Of a stretch of DNA of 64,000 bases, positions 17,185 to 25,420 are shown one piece after another; positions within the stretch are counted from its first letter, which is position 1; the number at the start of each line of letters is the position of its first letter. The position numbers were made by a program, and so were the translations under genes. The notes beneath the pieces are model-generated. The model was given only the letters and a program-made list of their open reading frames with translations. It was not told the origin of the DNA and searched no databases. The DNA comes from Sedimentisphaerales bacterium (GTDB lineage: Bacteria; Planctomycetota; Phycisphaerae; Sedimentisphaerales; Anaerohalosphaeraceae): contig JAFGGE010000031.1 in the NCBI GenBank assembly GCA_016930745.1, positions 30,819-94,818 of the forward strand, given 5' to 3'.

Positions 17185-18131
17185 ACGGGTACTTTGAGTT
17201 GGTTCAGATTGTCGGTGATGATTTCCCGGCGGGTAAGACCTTCATACCGTCCTTTGGCGGTCAGCAGAATGCGATGCGCCAGGACGGAACCGGCCAGTTG
17301 CTGGATGTCGTCCGGCAGAACATAATCTCGCCCGTGAAGAAACGCCGCCGCCTGGCAGGCCCGCGTCAGCATCAGCGCCCCGCGCGGGCTGACTCCCAAC
17401 TCCAGCCGCGGATCTTGTCGGGTTCGATTCGCCAGATCCACAACGTACCGGAGGAGTTCGGCGCCGACGTGAATAGCGCGGACCTGCTGCTGGAAGTGGC
17501 GAACCTGAGCCGTATTCAGTACCGGCTTTAAATCGTCCAGAGGATGGCTGTGCGAATGGGTTTGCAGAATGTTGGCCTCCACATCGGCATTCGGATAACC
17601 CAGTTCAATACAAAGAAGAAAGCGATCCAGTTGGGCTTCGGGCAAGGGATAGGTACCGTGAAATTCGACCGGATTTTGTGTGGCCAGAACCATAAAAGGA
17701 TCGGGTAAAGGATACCGCGTCCCCTCAATCGTGGCCTGGGCTTCGTTCATGGCCTCCAGCAGCGCCGACTGCGTTCGGGGAGAAGCGCGGTTGATCTCGT
17801 CGGCCAGGAGGATGTTACAGAAGACGGGCCCCTTGCGAAAAGCGAATTCCCCGGTGACAGGATTATATACGCTGGCGCCGAGGACATCGGCCGGAAGCAG
17901 GTCCGGGGTGAACTGCACCCGACAAAAAAGGGCGTCAATACTGCGGGCCAGGGCCTTGGCCAGAGTGGTCTTGCCGACGCCGGGTACATCCTCGATCAGG
18001 ACCGAGCCCCCCGCCAGCAAGGCCACAAGCAGCATATCCAGACTTTGATCCTTGCCGAAAATGACCTTCCGCAGATTGCATTGCAGTGGGAGCAAGTCCC
18101 GGTTCGGTTCCGTCGAAGGCTTGTTTATCAT
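17181..18131 (-). CDS. MoxR family AAA+ ATPase
   Basis: The ORF track extends to 18503 through AT-rich noncoding sequence. The MoxR-like reading begins at ATG 18131, which has GGAG six nt upstream, giving 316 aa, the usual MoxR length. The protein shows Walker A (VPGVGKTT, residues 49-56), Walker B (LLADEIN, ~108-114), the sensor region ATQNP and the C-terminal lid (SPRGALML). MoxR ATPases act as chaperone-like remodelers of partner proteins. Here the partners are probably the DUF58 and transglutaminase products of the same operon. A long AT-rich upstream region with inverted repeats separates it from the divergent EPS locus. Confidence 0.93.
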   Translation of the reverse strand: MINKPSTEPNRDLLPLQCNLRKVIFGKDQSLDMLLVALLAGGSVLIEDVPGVGKTTLAKALARSIDALFCRVQFTPDLLPADVLGASVYNPVTGEFAFRKGPVFCNILLADEINRASPRTQSALLEAMNEAQATIEGTRYPLPDPFMVLATQNPVEFHGTYPLPEAQLDRFLLCIELGYPNADVEANILQTHSHSHPLDDLKPVLNTAQVRHFQQQVRAIHVGAELLRYVVDLANRTRQDPRLELGVSPRGALMLTRACQAAAFLHGRDYVLPDDIQQLAGSVLAHRILLTAKGRYEGLTRREIITDNLNQLKVPV

Positions 18132-18488
18132 GGAATACTCCAAAAATGGAAAAACGATTTTATCGCCCCATGTCTCTCGTCGGTTCACAGATTTTAGAAA
18201 ACAAGTTGCCGGCGGCCAAACGGAAAATCCGCCGGCATATGCAATAAATCCGATCTTTGATTCTTCCGCGGATTGTACCTGCTTGCCGATGTCCCGACAA
18301 GGTATCGGGAAACATTTTACTCCGCCCTCCCTGGAAACCGGGATTCCGTTTACCCAAACCGGTCCTGCTGCCGAAAAGCCTTTTTTAAAATTGGGTAGGG
18401 CTTTTATGATATGTACTATTAAGACATATACATAGAAATAAGAAATACTTACATAAGAGTATTTATAGAAATTTATATACTTTTTTTC
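18132..18488. other. Intergenic region between moxR operon and EPS locus with inverted repeats
   Basis: No gene is supported here. The half next to moxR is of normal composition; the part from about 18375 to 18485 is very AT-rich. It holds two inverted repeats: ATATGT-N9-ACATAT at 18409-18429 and AAATACT-N8-AGTATTT at 18443-18464. Either could be an operator for the divergent transcription units. Confidence 0.5.
18443..18464. promoter_or_regulatory. Candidate operator, 7-8-7 inverted repeat
   Basis: AAATACT and AGTATTT form a perfect inverted repeat with an 8-nt spacer, 25 nt upstream of the EPS promoter -35. The symmetry and position suggest a dimeric regulator site; the surrounding AT-richness makes chance occurrence possible. 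Confidence 0.35.
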
Positions 18489-18518
18489 TTGACAGCAGCC
18501 CATGTTGTCTGATAGACT
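18489..18518 (+). promoter_or_regulatory. Sigma70-like promoter of the EPS locus
   Basis: A perfect TTGACA is followed by an 18-nt spacer and TAGACT. It sits at the border where composition changes from AT-rich to structured GC-rich, as expected for the start of a transcribed leader. Confidence 0.5.
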
Positions 18519-18524
18519 AACGCC

Positions 18525-18896
18525 GTGAGGTTGGTGGAGTCAGAGGTTCCTTGCTTGATGGAACAGAATGACTGTTATAGGAGCTCGAAGGAAGAAAACG
18601 GAAGGGTGATGTTGTTCATCGCATAAGCGGCCCCCTGCAACCGGCAGGGGCAACCGGGGAGCGTACTCCTTTCAAGCCCGCACGTAAGGACGTCCGTGTG
18701 TATCGATACTGTCTGCCCCAGGGCAGAATGGTTAGGGAGAAGGTGCGTTTACATAAGGATGATCTGAAGCAGGTCTTTCCCGGTGCGGGAGCGATCAGAA
18801 GAAAGATAAGTATATCGGGGGCAGCAATTCAGGAGGAAGGAGAGACAGGCAACTTACGGGTACGGAGTATGCGCCAAAGCCCGCGATAAATAAAAG
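18525..18896 (+). ncRNA. Candidate structured leader RNA upstream of the EPS operon
   Basis: About 370 nt between the promoter and the first EPS gene contain no convincing ORF but many hairpins: GGTTCC/GGAACA near 18550, GATG/CATC near 18612, CCCCTGC-AACCG-GCAGGGG at ~18633, GGAG-CGTA-CTCC at ~18658, CTGCC-CCAG-GGCAG at ~18715 and CCCG/CGGG at ~18780. A purine-rich AGGAGGAAGGAG run near 18832 is not followed by a start at normal distance. The first EPS gene itself has no Shine-Dalgarno sequence, so the leader may control its translation or read-through. I could not match it to a riboswitch class, RNase P, tmRNA or 6S RNA. Confidence 0.35.
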
Positions 18897-19526
18897 ATGG
18901 CCGTCAAAGAATATATACAACCTCTGATCGACGAAAACGTAACCATGACGCGATATCTTGGTCGGTACGGCTTACGGTCCGTTTACGTTCTTCTTTATTA
19001 TTGCATCGCGATCCGTCTGGCCGGGCCGGGGATGCCGGGGGGGCGAATCGGCCACTGGTTCAGGGCGCGTCTGGCCCGATCCCTGTTTAAACACTGTGGC
19101 TCAGGAGTCCGAATAGGGCAATGGGCGCGTTTCGGCAGCGGTGCACAGATCAGTCTGGGAAAGAATTCGAGTATTGGTCGCAATTGCTGGCTCCTTGGGG
19201 ATGTGGACATCGGCGATGATGTCGGCATAGCGCCGGATGTGGTGGTTCTTTCTTCCAATCACAATACGGAAGACATTACGGTTCCCATGAACCGGCAAGG
19301 ACAACAAGCATCCCAGCCTGTTCATATCGGAAACGACGTGTGGATCGGCACACGGGCCATCCTGTTGCCGGGTGTGCATATAGGCGAACATTCGATCATC
19401 GGCGCCGGCAGTGTAGTAACCAAAGATGTGCCTGCGTATGCCGTTGTGGGCGGAAATCCGGCAAAAGTGATACGATTTCGCACAGGGCCATCGGAACCAT
19501 CCATAGAATCCATCCATCCAGTCTGA
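18897..19526 (+). CDS. Hexapeptide-repeat acyltransferase (LbH family)
   Basis: The 209-aa protein ends in a left-handed beta-helix acyltransferase domain: irregular hexapeptide repeats ([27 protein letters not shown]), the active-site-type NHNTED histidine region, and the closing [23 protein letters not shown]. Such enzymes O-acetylate or acylate sugars in O-antigen, capsule or EPS. The ~75-residue N-terminus has a hydrophobic segment ([15 protein letters not shown]) that could associate with the membrane. It is the first gene after the leader RNA and starts only at ATG 18897 without a visible ribosome site; ATG 18944 is a possible alternative. It is 13 bp from the next gene. Confidence 0.87.
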   Translation: MAVKEYIQPLIDENVTMTRYLGRYGLRSVYVLLYYCIAIRLAGPGMPGGRIGHWFRARLARSLFKHCGSGVRIGQWARFGSGAQISLGKNSSIGRNCWLLGDVDIGDDVGIAPDVVVLSSNHNTEDITVPMNRQGQQASQPVHIGNDVWIGTRAILLPGVHIGEHSIIGAGSVVTKDVPAYAVVGGNPAKVIRFRTGPSEPSIESIHPV

Positions 19527-19539
19527 TTCATTTTATAAA

Positions 19540-20802
19540 ATGACACGATCCGGTTGGATCAAGGCGTTTATAGTTCTTTGCGATCAAGTCTTTCGCAGCG
19601 GAACCATGCTGGCAACGGGGATTATCGTCGCTCGAACATGCACCGTATCCGACCACGGTCTGTTCGTGGTGGGCTATGCGGCCATCCTGTTGGCGGGCAG
19701 TTTCCAGGAAACGATTATCGCGACCCCTCTCTATGTGTTCTTGCATGGAAAATCAGAACAGCAGCGTCCGGCTTACCAATGCTCGGTGATCCTTATGCAG
19801 ACTATGATCGCACTTTTGGCCGCTGTCGCGATAGGCATCATCGGTTTGTTGGGGCATATCCGCCAAAGCCAGACCGCTTCGATCTTCCTGTTGGCCGCTC
19901 CGACGACGTTCGCCGTCATTTCCCGTGATTACATTCGTCAACACGCCTTTGCGTCTTTGCATCCCGGTCAAGCGCTAGTGGTGGATGTGATGTTCGCATT
20001 CTTACAGCTCGGACTGCTGACTATTTTGGTCTGTCTGAAGGCGCTCACCGGCAGCCGGGCCTTATTGATCATGGGATTGGCGGCGCTGGCCGTTTGTATC
20101 ATCCCGTATCTGATCCTGCTTCGCCCGGATCGTTCCTTCGATGGGAACGTTTTTAAAACCACGGTTCGAGACCACTTTGCATTCGGGCAATGGCGCATCC
20201 TGGCCTATATCGTGATCTGGATAGGCTTACAGAGCTATCCCTTTTATCTGGTCCGATTGGCCGGCCGGGAAGAGGCGTCCTATTATGGGGCTTCGCTGCG
20301 AATTGCTCTTGTCTTCAGCCCGATTATGGCCGGCCTGATCAATTTTGTTCTTCCCTGGCTGTCGCAGCGAAATTCAACACACGGAACTTCGGCCTATCGC
20401 AGGACCGTTATACGTCTGTCCTTTGTCGTCCTTTCCCTGCTCTCGTTGGTGGTTCTTACCGTATGGCTGTTCGGAGCGATTCTTTTAGAGTGGTTGTACG
20501 GCGCGCGATATGCCCATACCAATACGGTGCTGCGTCTGCTTGTGATCGCCGCCGCGGTTCATAATTCGGCCTTCTGTGTGGGTTTGGGGTTTCTCGCCGA
20601 ACGAAGGCCCTGGCTGGAGGTTCAGGGATACAGTCTGGCTCTGGTCGTCTCTTTACCGATCGGTTTGTATGGTTGTATCCACTATGGCGCCCAGGGAGCG
20701 GCATGGGGGTATCTTGTGTGCACGGTGACCGTAACGGTCTTTCGCTGGTGGATTTTCTTACGACAGGCGCCGGCCGCCGAAGCGATGGTGAATCCATCCT
20801 GA
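19540..20802 (+). CDS. Polysaccharide flippase (Wzx/MOP superfamily-like)
   Basis: The 420-aa protein has about 12 predicted transmembrane helices spread evenly over its length and the N-terminal pattern of oligosaccharide flippases (FRSGTMLATGIIVARTCTVSDHGLF). It presumably moves lipid-linked repeat units across the inner membrane, consistent with a polymerase-type gene downstream in the same locus. Similarity is by topology and N-terminal motif, so substrate is unknown. The stop TGA overlaps the next start by one base (TGATG), indicating translational coupling. Confidence 0.82.
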   Translation: MTRSGWIKAFIVLCDQVFRSGTMLATGIIVARTCTVSDHGLFVVGYAAILLAGSFQETIIATPLYVFLHGKSEQQRPAYQCSVILMQTMIALLAAVAIGIIGLLGHIRQSQTASIFLLAAPTTFAVISRDYIRQHAFASLHPGQALVVDVMFAFLQLGLLTILVCLKALTGSRALLIMGLAALAVCIIPYLILLRPDRSFDGNVFKTTVRDHFAFGQWRILAYIVIWIGLQSYPFYLVRLAGREEASYYGASLRIALVFSPIMAGLINFVLPWLSQRNSTHGTSAYRRTVIRLSFVVLSLLSLVVLTVWLFGAILLEWLYGARYAHTNTVLRLLVIAAAVHNSAFCVGLGFLAERRPWLEVQGYSLALVVSLPIGLYGCIHYGAQGAAWGYLVCTVTVTVFRWWIFLRQAPAAEAMVNPS

Positions 20803-23357
20803 TGCATCCGGAAACCACGGAACAAAATATCATCCTGGAAAAGGATTCCTCTGTGCAAAGCCGAATCCTGCAAACCTTGTTTACTCGGCTCAATGAGACC
20901 GGGATTGATTACTGTGTACTGCGGAACTACGCTTCTCTTCCGGATTCTCTGGAGGGCAGCGATTTGGACTTACTGGCGAAGCCGTCCGATGCGAAAACGA
21001 TCCTATCCGTATTGGAATCGGTGGTCCGCGATTTCAACGGCAAATGCCTTTGCGACTATGCTGTCCACGCCTGCATCCTGCGGTATGGAGGTTTTGTGGA
21101 AGGGCAATGGTGGTTTCTTCCGATCGATCTGTTTACTCATCTGGAATTTCGTGGTCTTCCTTACTTGAATGTAACCGCCGTATTGGATTGTTCCCAAATG
21201 AAAAATGGCGTACGAGTCGCCTCGCGACCGGATGCCGACATAATCACGTTTCTTAAAAATCTTCTTTTCAAGGGACGGGTTCAACGGGAACTCATCCAGA
21301 AGGCATATGAGGCGTATCATTCAAAGGAACAACGGTATGAGCCGATCCTGAGGGAAGTTTTTGAAGCACGGACCGTAAACAACCTGAAAAACCTTTTATC
21401 TGAAGAAAACAAAGCTTACATCGTGTCGTCTTTGGCGCATCGACTGCGAAAGTCACTGCTGCTTCATAGTCTGCAAAAACGGCCTCTGTGGACTTTATGG
21501 CGCCGCAGTTGCAATGGGACGAAGCGAATTCGTCGAATCTTCCATCGTCCGGGATTTTGGGCGGTTGTTCTCGGCGTCGACGGCAGCGGTAAAAGTACTC
21601 TTCTGGAGGCGGTGAAACCCGTTATGGAGTCGGCTTTACATAACCGGATACATCAAGAGCATATCCGGCCCCACTGGCTGCCGAGTCTGGCCCGATTGTT
21701 CGGCAGAACTGAAACAGAAGGGCCGGTCTGTGATCCCCATGCAAGCCGTCCTTCGGGTTTCTTTGGTTCTCTTTTTCGACTGATCTATTATTCTCTTGAT
21801 TATACCATCGGTTTCTGGCGGAAGGTGTACCCTGTGCTGGTCAAAAGTCCCTCATTCTATGTGTTTGACCGATATTATTATGATTTTTTTCTGGATCCCC
21901 GCCGCGTTCGTATGTCCCTGCCGAAATGGATCATAGAGGCTATTGGAAGGATTATCCCGGAGCCGGATCTGATTCTTTGTCTTGGAACCCAGGCCGACAA
22001 GATTCATGCCCGCAAGCCGGAACTGCCGACCGAAGAAGTGCACAAGCAGATAGTTTCTCTAAAACGATTCTGCTTTGCCCATCCGCATGCGGTCTGGATT
22101 GATACGGGCGGCTCAATCGAAGAGTCTGCGGACCAGGCCCTGATGGCGATTACAAACGCCATGGCTTCCCGTTATCAGCAGCCGATCGCATTTCCCAGGG
22201 GCGATTTCTGGGCGATTCCATTTCCAGGTTTTTCCGCCAGCCCGGTTTCGCTTCAGGATGCCGGCTTGGCCATCGTATCTCGCTATGCCGGATTGCCTGC
22301 TCGTCAGCCGCGGCTTTTTGTCCCCTTGCGGTCCCCAGCTCTTACGTATAAAGGCGTGTCATTTTATGTGCCCGGCAGGCGGCGGGCACAGCTTGCATGG
22401 GCCGGATTGGGGTTTCTTGTACGAAATGGGATCCAAAAACCTTTTTTCCGCAACGTGATCACGCTGTGTTCGAAACGCGACCGGCTTCATCCAAAAGACG
22501 ACCTGATTTCCTTTCTCGGTAAGCGTCTGGGTTATCCTGTTGCCGATATAGCGATGTACGTTGGCTCGGGCTCCCCACAGCGAAAAATGACGGTTTTGGC
22601 TATGGCGGCCAATGGAGGCCAGGATGTCGTGGTCAAAATCGCCGATACCGAGTCGGCAAGGCTGGCGCTCGAACGGGAAACAAAGGCCCTGCGGCAACTG
22701 GCGGATTCCCCTCTGGCCGGGCAAGCGCCGGCGATTTTCTTTGAGGAACTATGGCATGGATATCTTGTGCAGGCCCAGCAAAAATGCCCTTTTCCGCCCA
22801 ATAAACAAATACCGATTTTAACGCCGATACACATGGCGTTTTTGACAAAGTTGACCAAACTGGGAAGGCAAACGCTTCCGATCTCTCAGACATCGGTTTA
22901 TCAAGGAATTCGAGACGCTTTGGGTAGTGAGGCCGATTGGATTCCATCCTACGTACAACGAATTGCCGGTCGGGTGTTGTCGGATCGCTTCTCCGGATCG
23001 CCAATCGTTTGTCATCGGACACACGGCGATTTCGCCCCCTGGAACCTGCGATTGTATCGAGGGCAAATCATGGCCTACGACTGGGAAGACACCGATCCCC
23101 GGGGAGCGGCGTTCACGGATATCTTTCATTTTCTGTTCCGACAGGCCTGGCTGGTCGGACCCTGGCCTGGCGCGGCGGCGATCCTTCGAACCATGCGCTC
23201 TGCGGCCGGCTCTTTGGCCGAGCGTGCCGGGATCGATAAAACCATGATCGATTCAGCCCTGCTTCTCTGGGCGCTAGGGCAGCATCTGCATGCCCCTTCC
23301 AATCCGATGCTGCAGATTCTTCATGTATTGGAAGATGACTTTGTCTCGAAGGTTTAA
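20802..23357 (+). CDS. Three-domain fusion: nucleotidyltransferase-like, thymidylate-kinase-like, APH-like kinase
   Basis: Start ATG 20802 overlaps the flippase stop; 851 aa. Domain 1 (~20-200) is an NTase-fold protein with GSDLDLLAK (residues 52-60), like the uncharacterised nucleotidyltransferase family of polysaccharide loci. Domain 2 (~250-470) has a P-loop GVDGSGKST (258-266) and FDRYYYDFFLDPRR, as in thymidylate-kinase-like proteins. Domain 3 (~500-851) is a protein/aminoglycoside/choline-kinase-like fold with the catalytic loop HGDFAPWN (741-748) and metal-binding YDWED (Asp760). All three active-site motifs look intact. The position between flippase and glycosyltransferase suggests it phosphorylates or nucleotidylates a glycan or precursor. 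The substrate is unknown. Separate proteins of these families are known in EPS loci; the single-chain fusion is the unusual point. Confidence 0.8.
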   Translation: MHPETTEQNIILEKDSSVQSRILQTLFTRLNETGIDYCVLRNYASLPDSLEGSDLDLLAKPSDAKTILSVLESVVRDFNGKCLCDYAVHACILRYGGFVEGQWWFLPIDLFTHLEFRGLPYLNVTAVLDCSQMKNGVRVASRPDADIITFLKNLLFKGRVQRELIQKAYEAYHSKEQRYEPILREVFEARTVNNLKNLLSEENKAYIVSSLAHRLRKSLLLHSLQKRPLWTLWRRSCNGTKRIRRIFHRPGFWAVVLGVDGSGKSTLLEAVKPVMESALHNRIHQEHIRPHWLPSLARLFGRTETEGPVCDPHASRPSGFFGSLFRLIYYSLDYTIGFWRKVYPVLVKSPSFYVFDRYYYDFFLDPRRVRMSLPKWIIEAIGRIIPEPDLILCLGTQADKIHARKPELPTEEVHKQIVSLKRFCFAHPHAVWIDTGGSIEESADQALMAITNAMASRYQQPIAFPRGDFWAIPFPGFSASPVSLQDAGLAIVSRYAGLPARQPRLFVPLRSPALTYKGVSFYVPGRRRAQLAWAGLGFLVRNGIQKPFFRNVITLCSKRDRLHPKDDLISFLGKRLGYPVADIAMYVGSGSPQRKMTVLAMAANGGQDVVVKIADTESARLALERETKALRQLADSPLAGQAPAIFFEELWHGYLVQAQQKCPFPPNKQIPILTPIHMAFLTKLTKLGRQTLPISQTSVYQGIRDALGSEADWIPSYVQRIAGRVLSDRFSGSPIVCHRTHGDFAPWNLRLYRGQIMAYDWEDTDPRGAAFTDIFHFLFRQAWLVGPWPGAAAILRTMRSAAGSLAERAGIDKTMIDSALLLWALGQHLHAPSNPMLQILHVLEDDFVSKV

Positions 23358-24633
23358 AATCCTGATCTCAGCGTACGCCTGCGAGCCTTATAAAGGCTCC
23401 GAGCCGGAAGTCGGCTGGCAGTGGGTTTGCCAGATTGCCCGTACACACGATGTCTGGGTGCTTACACGGGCCAATAATATCCCGCCCATCGAAGCTTCCG
23501 GCCTGTCGCAAAAATACCCGAACCTGGCCTGGATCGGCGTGGAACCGCCGCGGTGGCTCGGCTTCTGGAAAAAAGGCCAACGAGGAACACATCTGTATTA
23601 TGCCCTCTGGCAGATGACGGCCCTCATCGTCGGCTGGAGACTTCACCGAAAAATAAAATTCGATTTGACGCATCATCTGACTTTCAGCCCTTTTTACTGG
23701 GCGCCCCTGATCGGTTTACTGCCTGTCCCGTTCGTATGGGGTCCTGTAGGGGCCGGCGAGGTCGTCCCGCGTCCGTATTGGCTGCTGTTTTCCTTTGGCC
23801 AGAAGATACGAGAAACCATTCGACTTTGTATTCGAAAGGCAAGTATTTGGAATCCTTTTGTGTATGGGGCGATGCGCAAAGCCCGTTTCATTCTAGCCGC
23901 CACAGAGGAAACACGGAGAGCGTTTCCGCAACGCCTGCGCAACAAAGTGATCGTAGAGGCCCAGATCGGGATCGATCCGGTATCCACGACGATGCGACAA
24001 AAACCATCGGACGATGTGTTTCGGATCGTAACGGCCGGCCGGCATGTGTATTGGAAAGGCCATATCCTGATCCTCCGGGCCTTCGCGCGGTTTCATACCT
24101 TGTACGAAGGGCGCAGCGAACTGGTTCTTCTGAGCGATGGGCCGCAGCGTCCTGGTCTCGAAGAAGAGGCCCGTCGCCTCGGCGTCGCCGATGTAGTGCG
24201 TTTTGTGGGGTGGTTGCCGAAGCGTCAGGATGTATTCAGGGAGTATGAAAAAGCCGACCTTTTCGCGTATGCCAGTCTCTTTGAGTGCGGCGGTTATGTC
24301 GTTATGGAAGCGATGTCATGCGGAGTTCCGGTTGTCACGCTCGGCCTGGGCGGCCCCGGCGAGATGGTTACGGACGATTGCGGAGTAGTCATTACCCCTT
24401 CCTCGATCAAACAAACCATCGACGACTTTGCTTTGGCCTTTCATACTTTGGCTCAGGACAGATCGCTTTTACGCGATAAAAACATTCGCACGGTCCAGCG
24501 AATCGAGCAGCAATTCCGCTGGTCGGTCAAAGGCGATCGTCTGCTGCGATGGCTCGATGGATGGACGAAAACAGGCTCGCTTTGCGATGGTATCCCCTCG
24601 GCGGCTCAAGAGGCAACCGATAAAAGCGTCTAA
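23335..24633 (+). CDS. Glycosyltransferase family 4 protein
   Basis: With the start at ATG 23335 (432 aa) the protein begins FKILISAYACEPYKGSEPEVGW, the nucleotide-sugar enzyme N-terminus typical of GT4 proteins of exopolysaccharide loci. The C-terminal Rossmann domain has VTAGRHVYWKGHILILRAF, FVGWLPKRQDVF and the donor-binding EX7E-like SLFECGGYVVMEAMSCGVPVV. It transfers a sugar to the growing lipid-linked unit. The start overlaps the upstream gene by 23 bp. ATG 23323 and 23290 are in frame, but the longer versions add sequence that reads as the end of the preceding gene. Confidence 0.9.
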   Translation: MTLSRRFKILISAYACEPYKGSEPEVGWQWVCQIARTHDVWVLTRANNIPPIEASGLSQKYPNLAWIGVEPPRWLGFWKKGQRGTHLYYALWQMTALIVGWRLHRKIKFDLTHHLTFSPFYWAPLIGLLPVPFVWGPVGAGEVVPRPYWLLFSFGQKIRETIRLCIRKASIWNPFVYGAMRKARFILAATEETRRAFPQRLRNKVIVEAQIGIDPVSTTMRQKPSDDVFRIVTAGRHVYWKGHILILRAFARFHTLYEGRSELVLLSDGPQRPGLEEEARRLGVADVVRFVGWLPKRQDVFREYEKADLFAYASLFECGGYVVMEAMSCGVPVVTLGLGGPGEMVTDDCGVVITPSSIKQTIDDFALAFHTLAQDRSLLRDKNIRTVQRIEQQFRWSVKGDRLLRWLDGWTKTGSLCDGIPSAAQEATDKSV

Positions 24634-24652
24634 AGGGCAGTGGTATACAAAT

Positions 24653-25420
24653 ATGCTTTATGCGGCCCCGGACAAACTTCCCATGACACGACAAGAGATC
24701 CTGTCGGAACTGCAAAGGTTTGTGGATTGCCATCCGTTTCCGGACCGGCCGGTCATTCTGGAAGCGGGATGCGGATCACGAAGCCATGTAGCGTTTCCGG
24801 CAGCCTCTCGCATGGTCGGAATTGATATTTCCGAGAAGCAACTGGTTCGGAATGATGCGCTTCAGGAACGGATTATGGGCGATATCCAGGACTATGATTT
24901 TGCCCCCGGTTCCTTCGATGCGATTATCTGCTGGGATGTGCTGGAGCACCTGAAAGAGCCGACACGGGCACTGGACCGCTTTTTTGACGCGATACGAGCG
25001 AACGGTTTGGTCATTCTCGGACTGCCCAATATCCTGTCGCTGTGGGGATTGACGACTAAATATTCGCCGTATTGGCTGCATGTGTGGTTCTATCGAAAGG
25101 TCTTCAAAAAACAGGAGGCCGGCCGGGATGACAATCCCCCCTTTCTGACATATCTGCGGTGGAGCCTGGCGCCCGGCGCTCTCCAGTGTTACGCCCAAGG
25201 CAGAGGGCTTTCGGTTGCTCTCTATCGCCAATATGACCCTCTGCTGCCGTCCGTGCAAAGACGAAAAAAATGGATCACCCGGCTCTATGTCATTCTGGCC
25301 CGAACACTGCGCCTTCTTACCCTGGGCAGGCTGGGCGGAACAGGTAACAGCGGACTCATACTCGTGTTGCATAAAAACAATATGGAACAAAACGATAATG
25401 AACACGACAACATTTCGTAA
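24653..25420 (+). CDS. Class I SAM-dependent methyltransferase
   Basis: The SAM-binding motif VILEAGCGSRSHV, an acidic strand-end residue in MVGIDISEK, and the post-II motif DAIICWDVLEHLKEP define a class I methyltransferase of the Methyltransf_11/23 type. The start is uncertain: ATG 24653 gives 255 aa and lies after the upstream stop, while ATG 24587 would give 277 aa with a conserved-looking KGQWYTNML segment; neither has a well-placed ribosome site. In this locus it probably methylates a sugar of the glycan or caps the chain. It overlaps the next gene by 23 bp. Confidence 0.85.
   Translation: MLYAAPDKLPMTRQEILSELQRFVDCHPFPDRPVILEAGCGSRSHVAFPAASRMVGIDISEKQLVRNDALQERIMGDIQDYDFAPGSFDAIICWDVLEHLKEPTRALDRFFDAIRANGLVILGLPNILSLWGLTTKYSPYWLHVWFYRKVFKKQEAGRDDNPPFLTYLRWSLAPGALQCYAQGRGLSVALYRQYDPLLPSVQRRKKWITRLYVILARTLRLLTLGRLGGTGNSGLILVLHKNNMEQNDNEHDNIS

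Noticed and set aside
18132-18503. N-terminal extension of the moxR ORF
   Set aside because: It runs through AT-rich noncoding sequence, and a good ribosome site and normal family length support ATG 18131.
18698-18889. 63-aa plus-strand ORF inside the EPS leader
   Set aside because: It has no ribosome site, a composition unlike neighbouring proteins, and overlaps the hairpins; the structured-RNA reading is preferred. It remains a remote leader-peptide option.
18840-18890. Part resembling a c-di-GMP (GEMM) riboswitch, GACAGGCAAC...GCGCCAAAGCC
   Set aside because: Only fragments resemble the conserved GEMM strings and the required second helix with the GGUAGGUAGC-type motif is missing.
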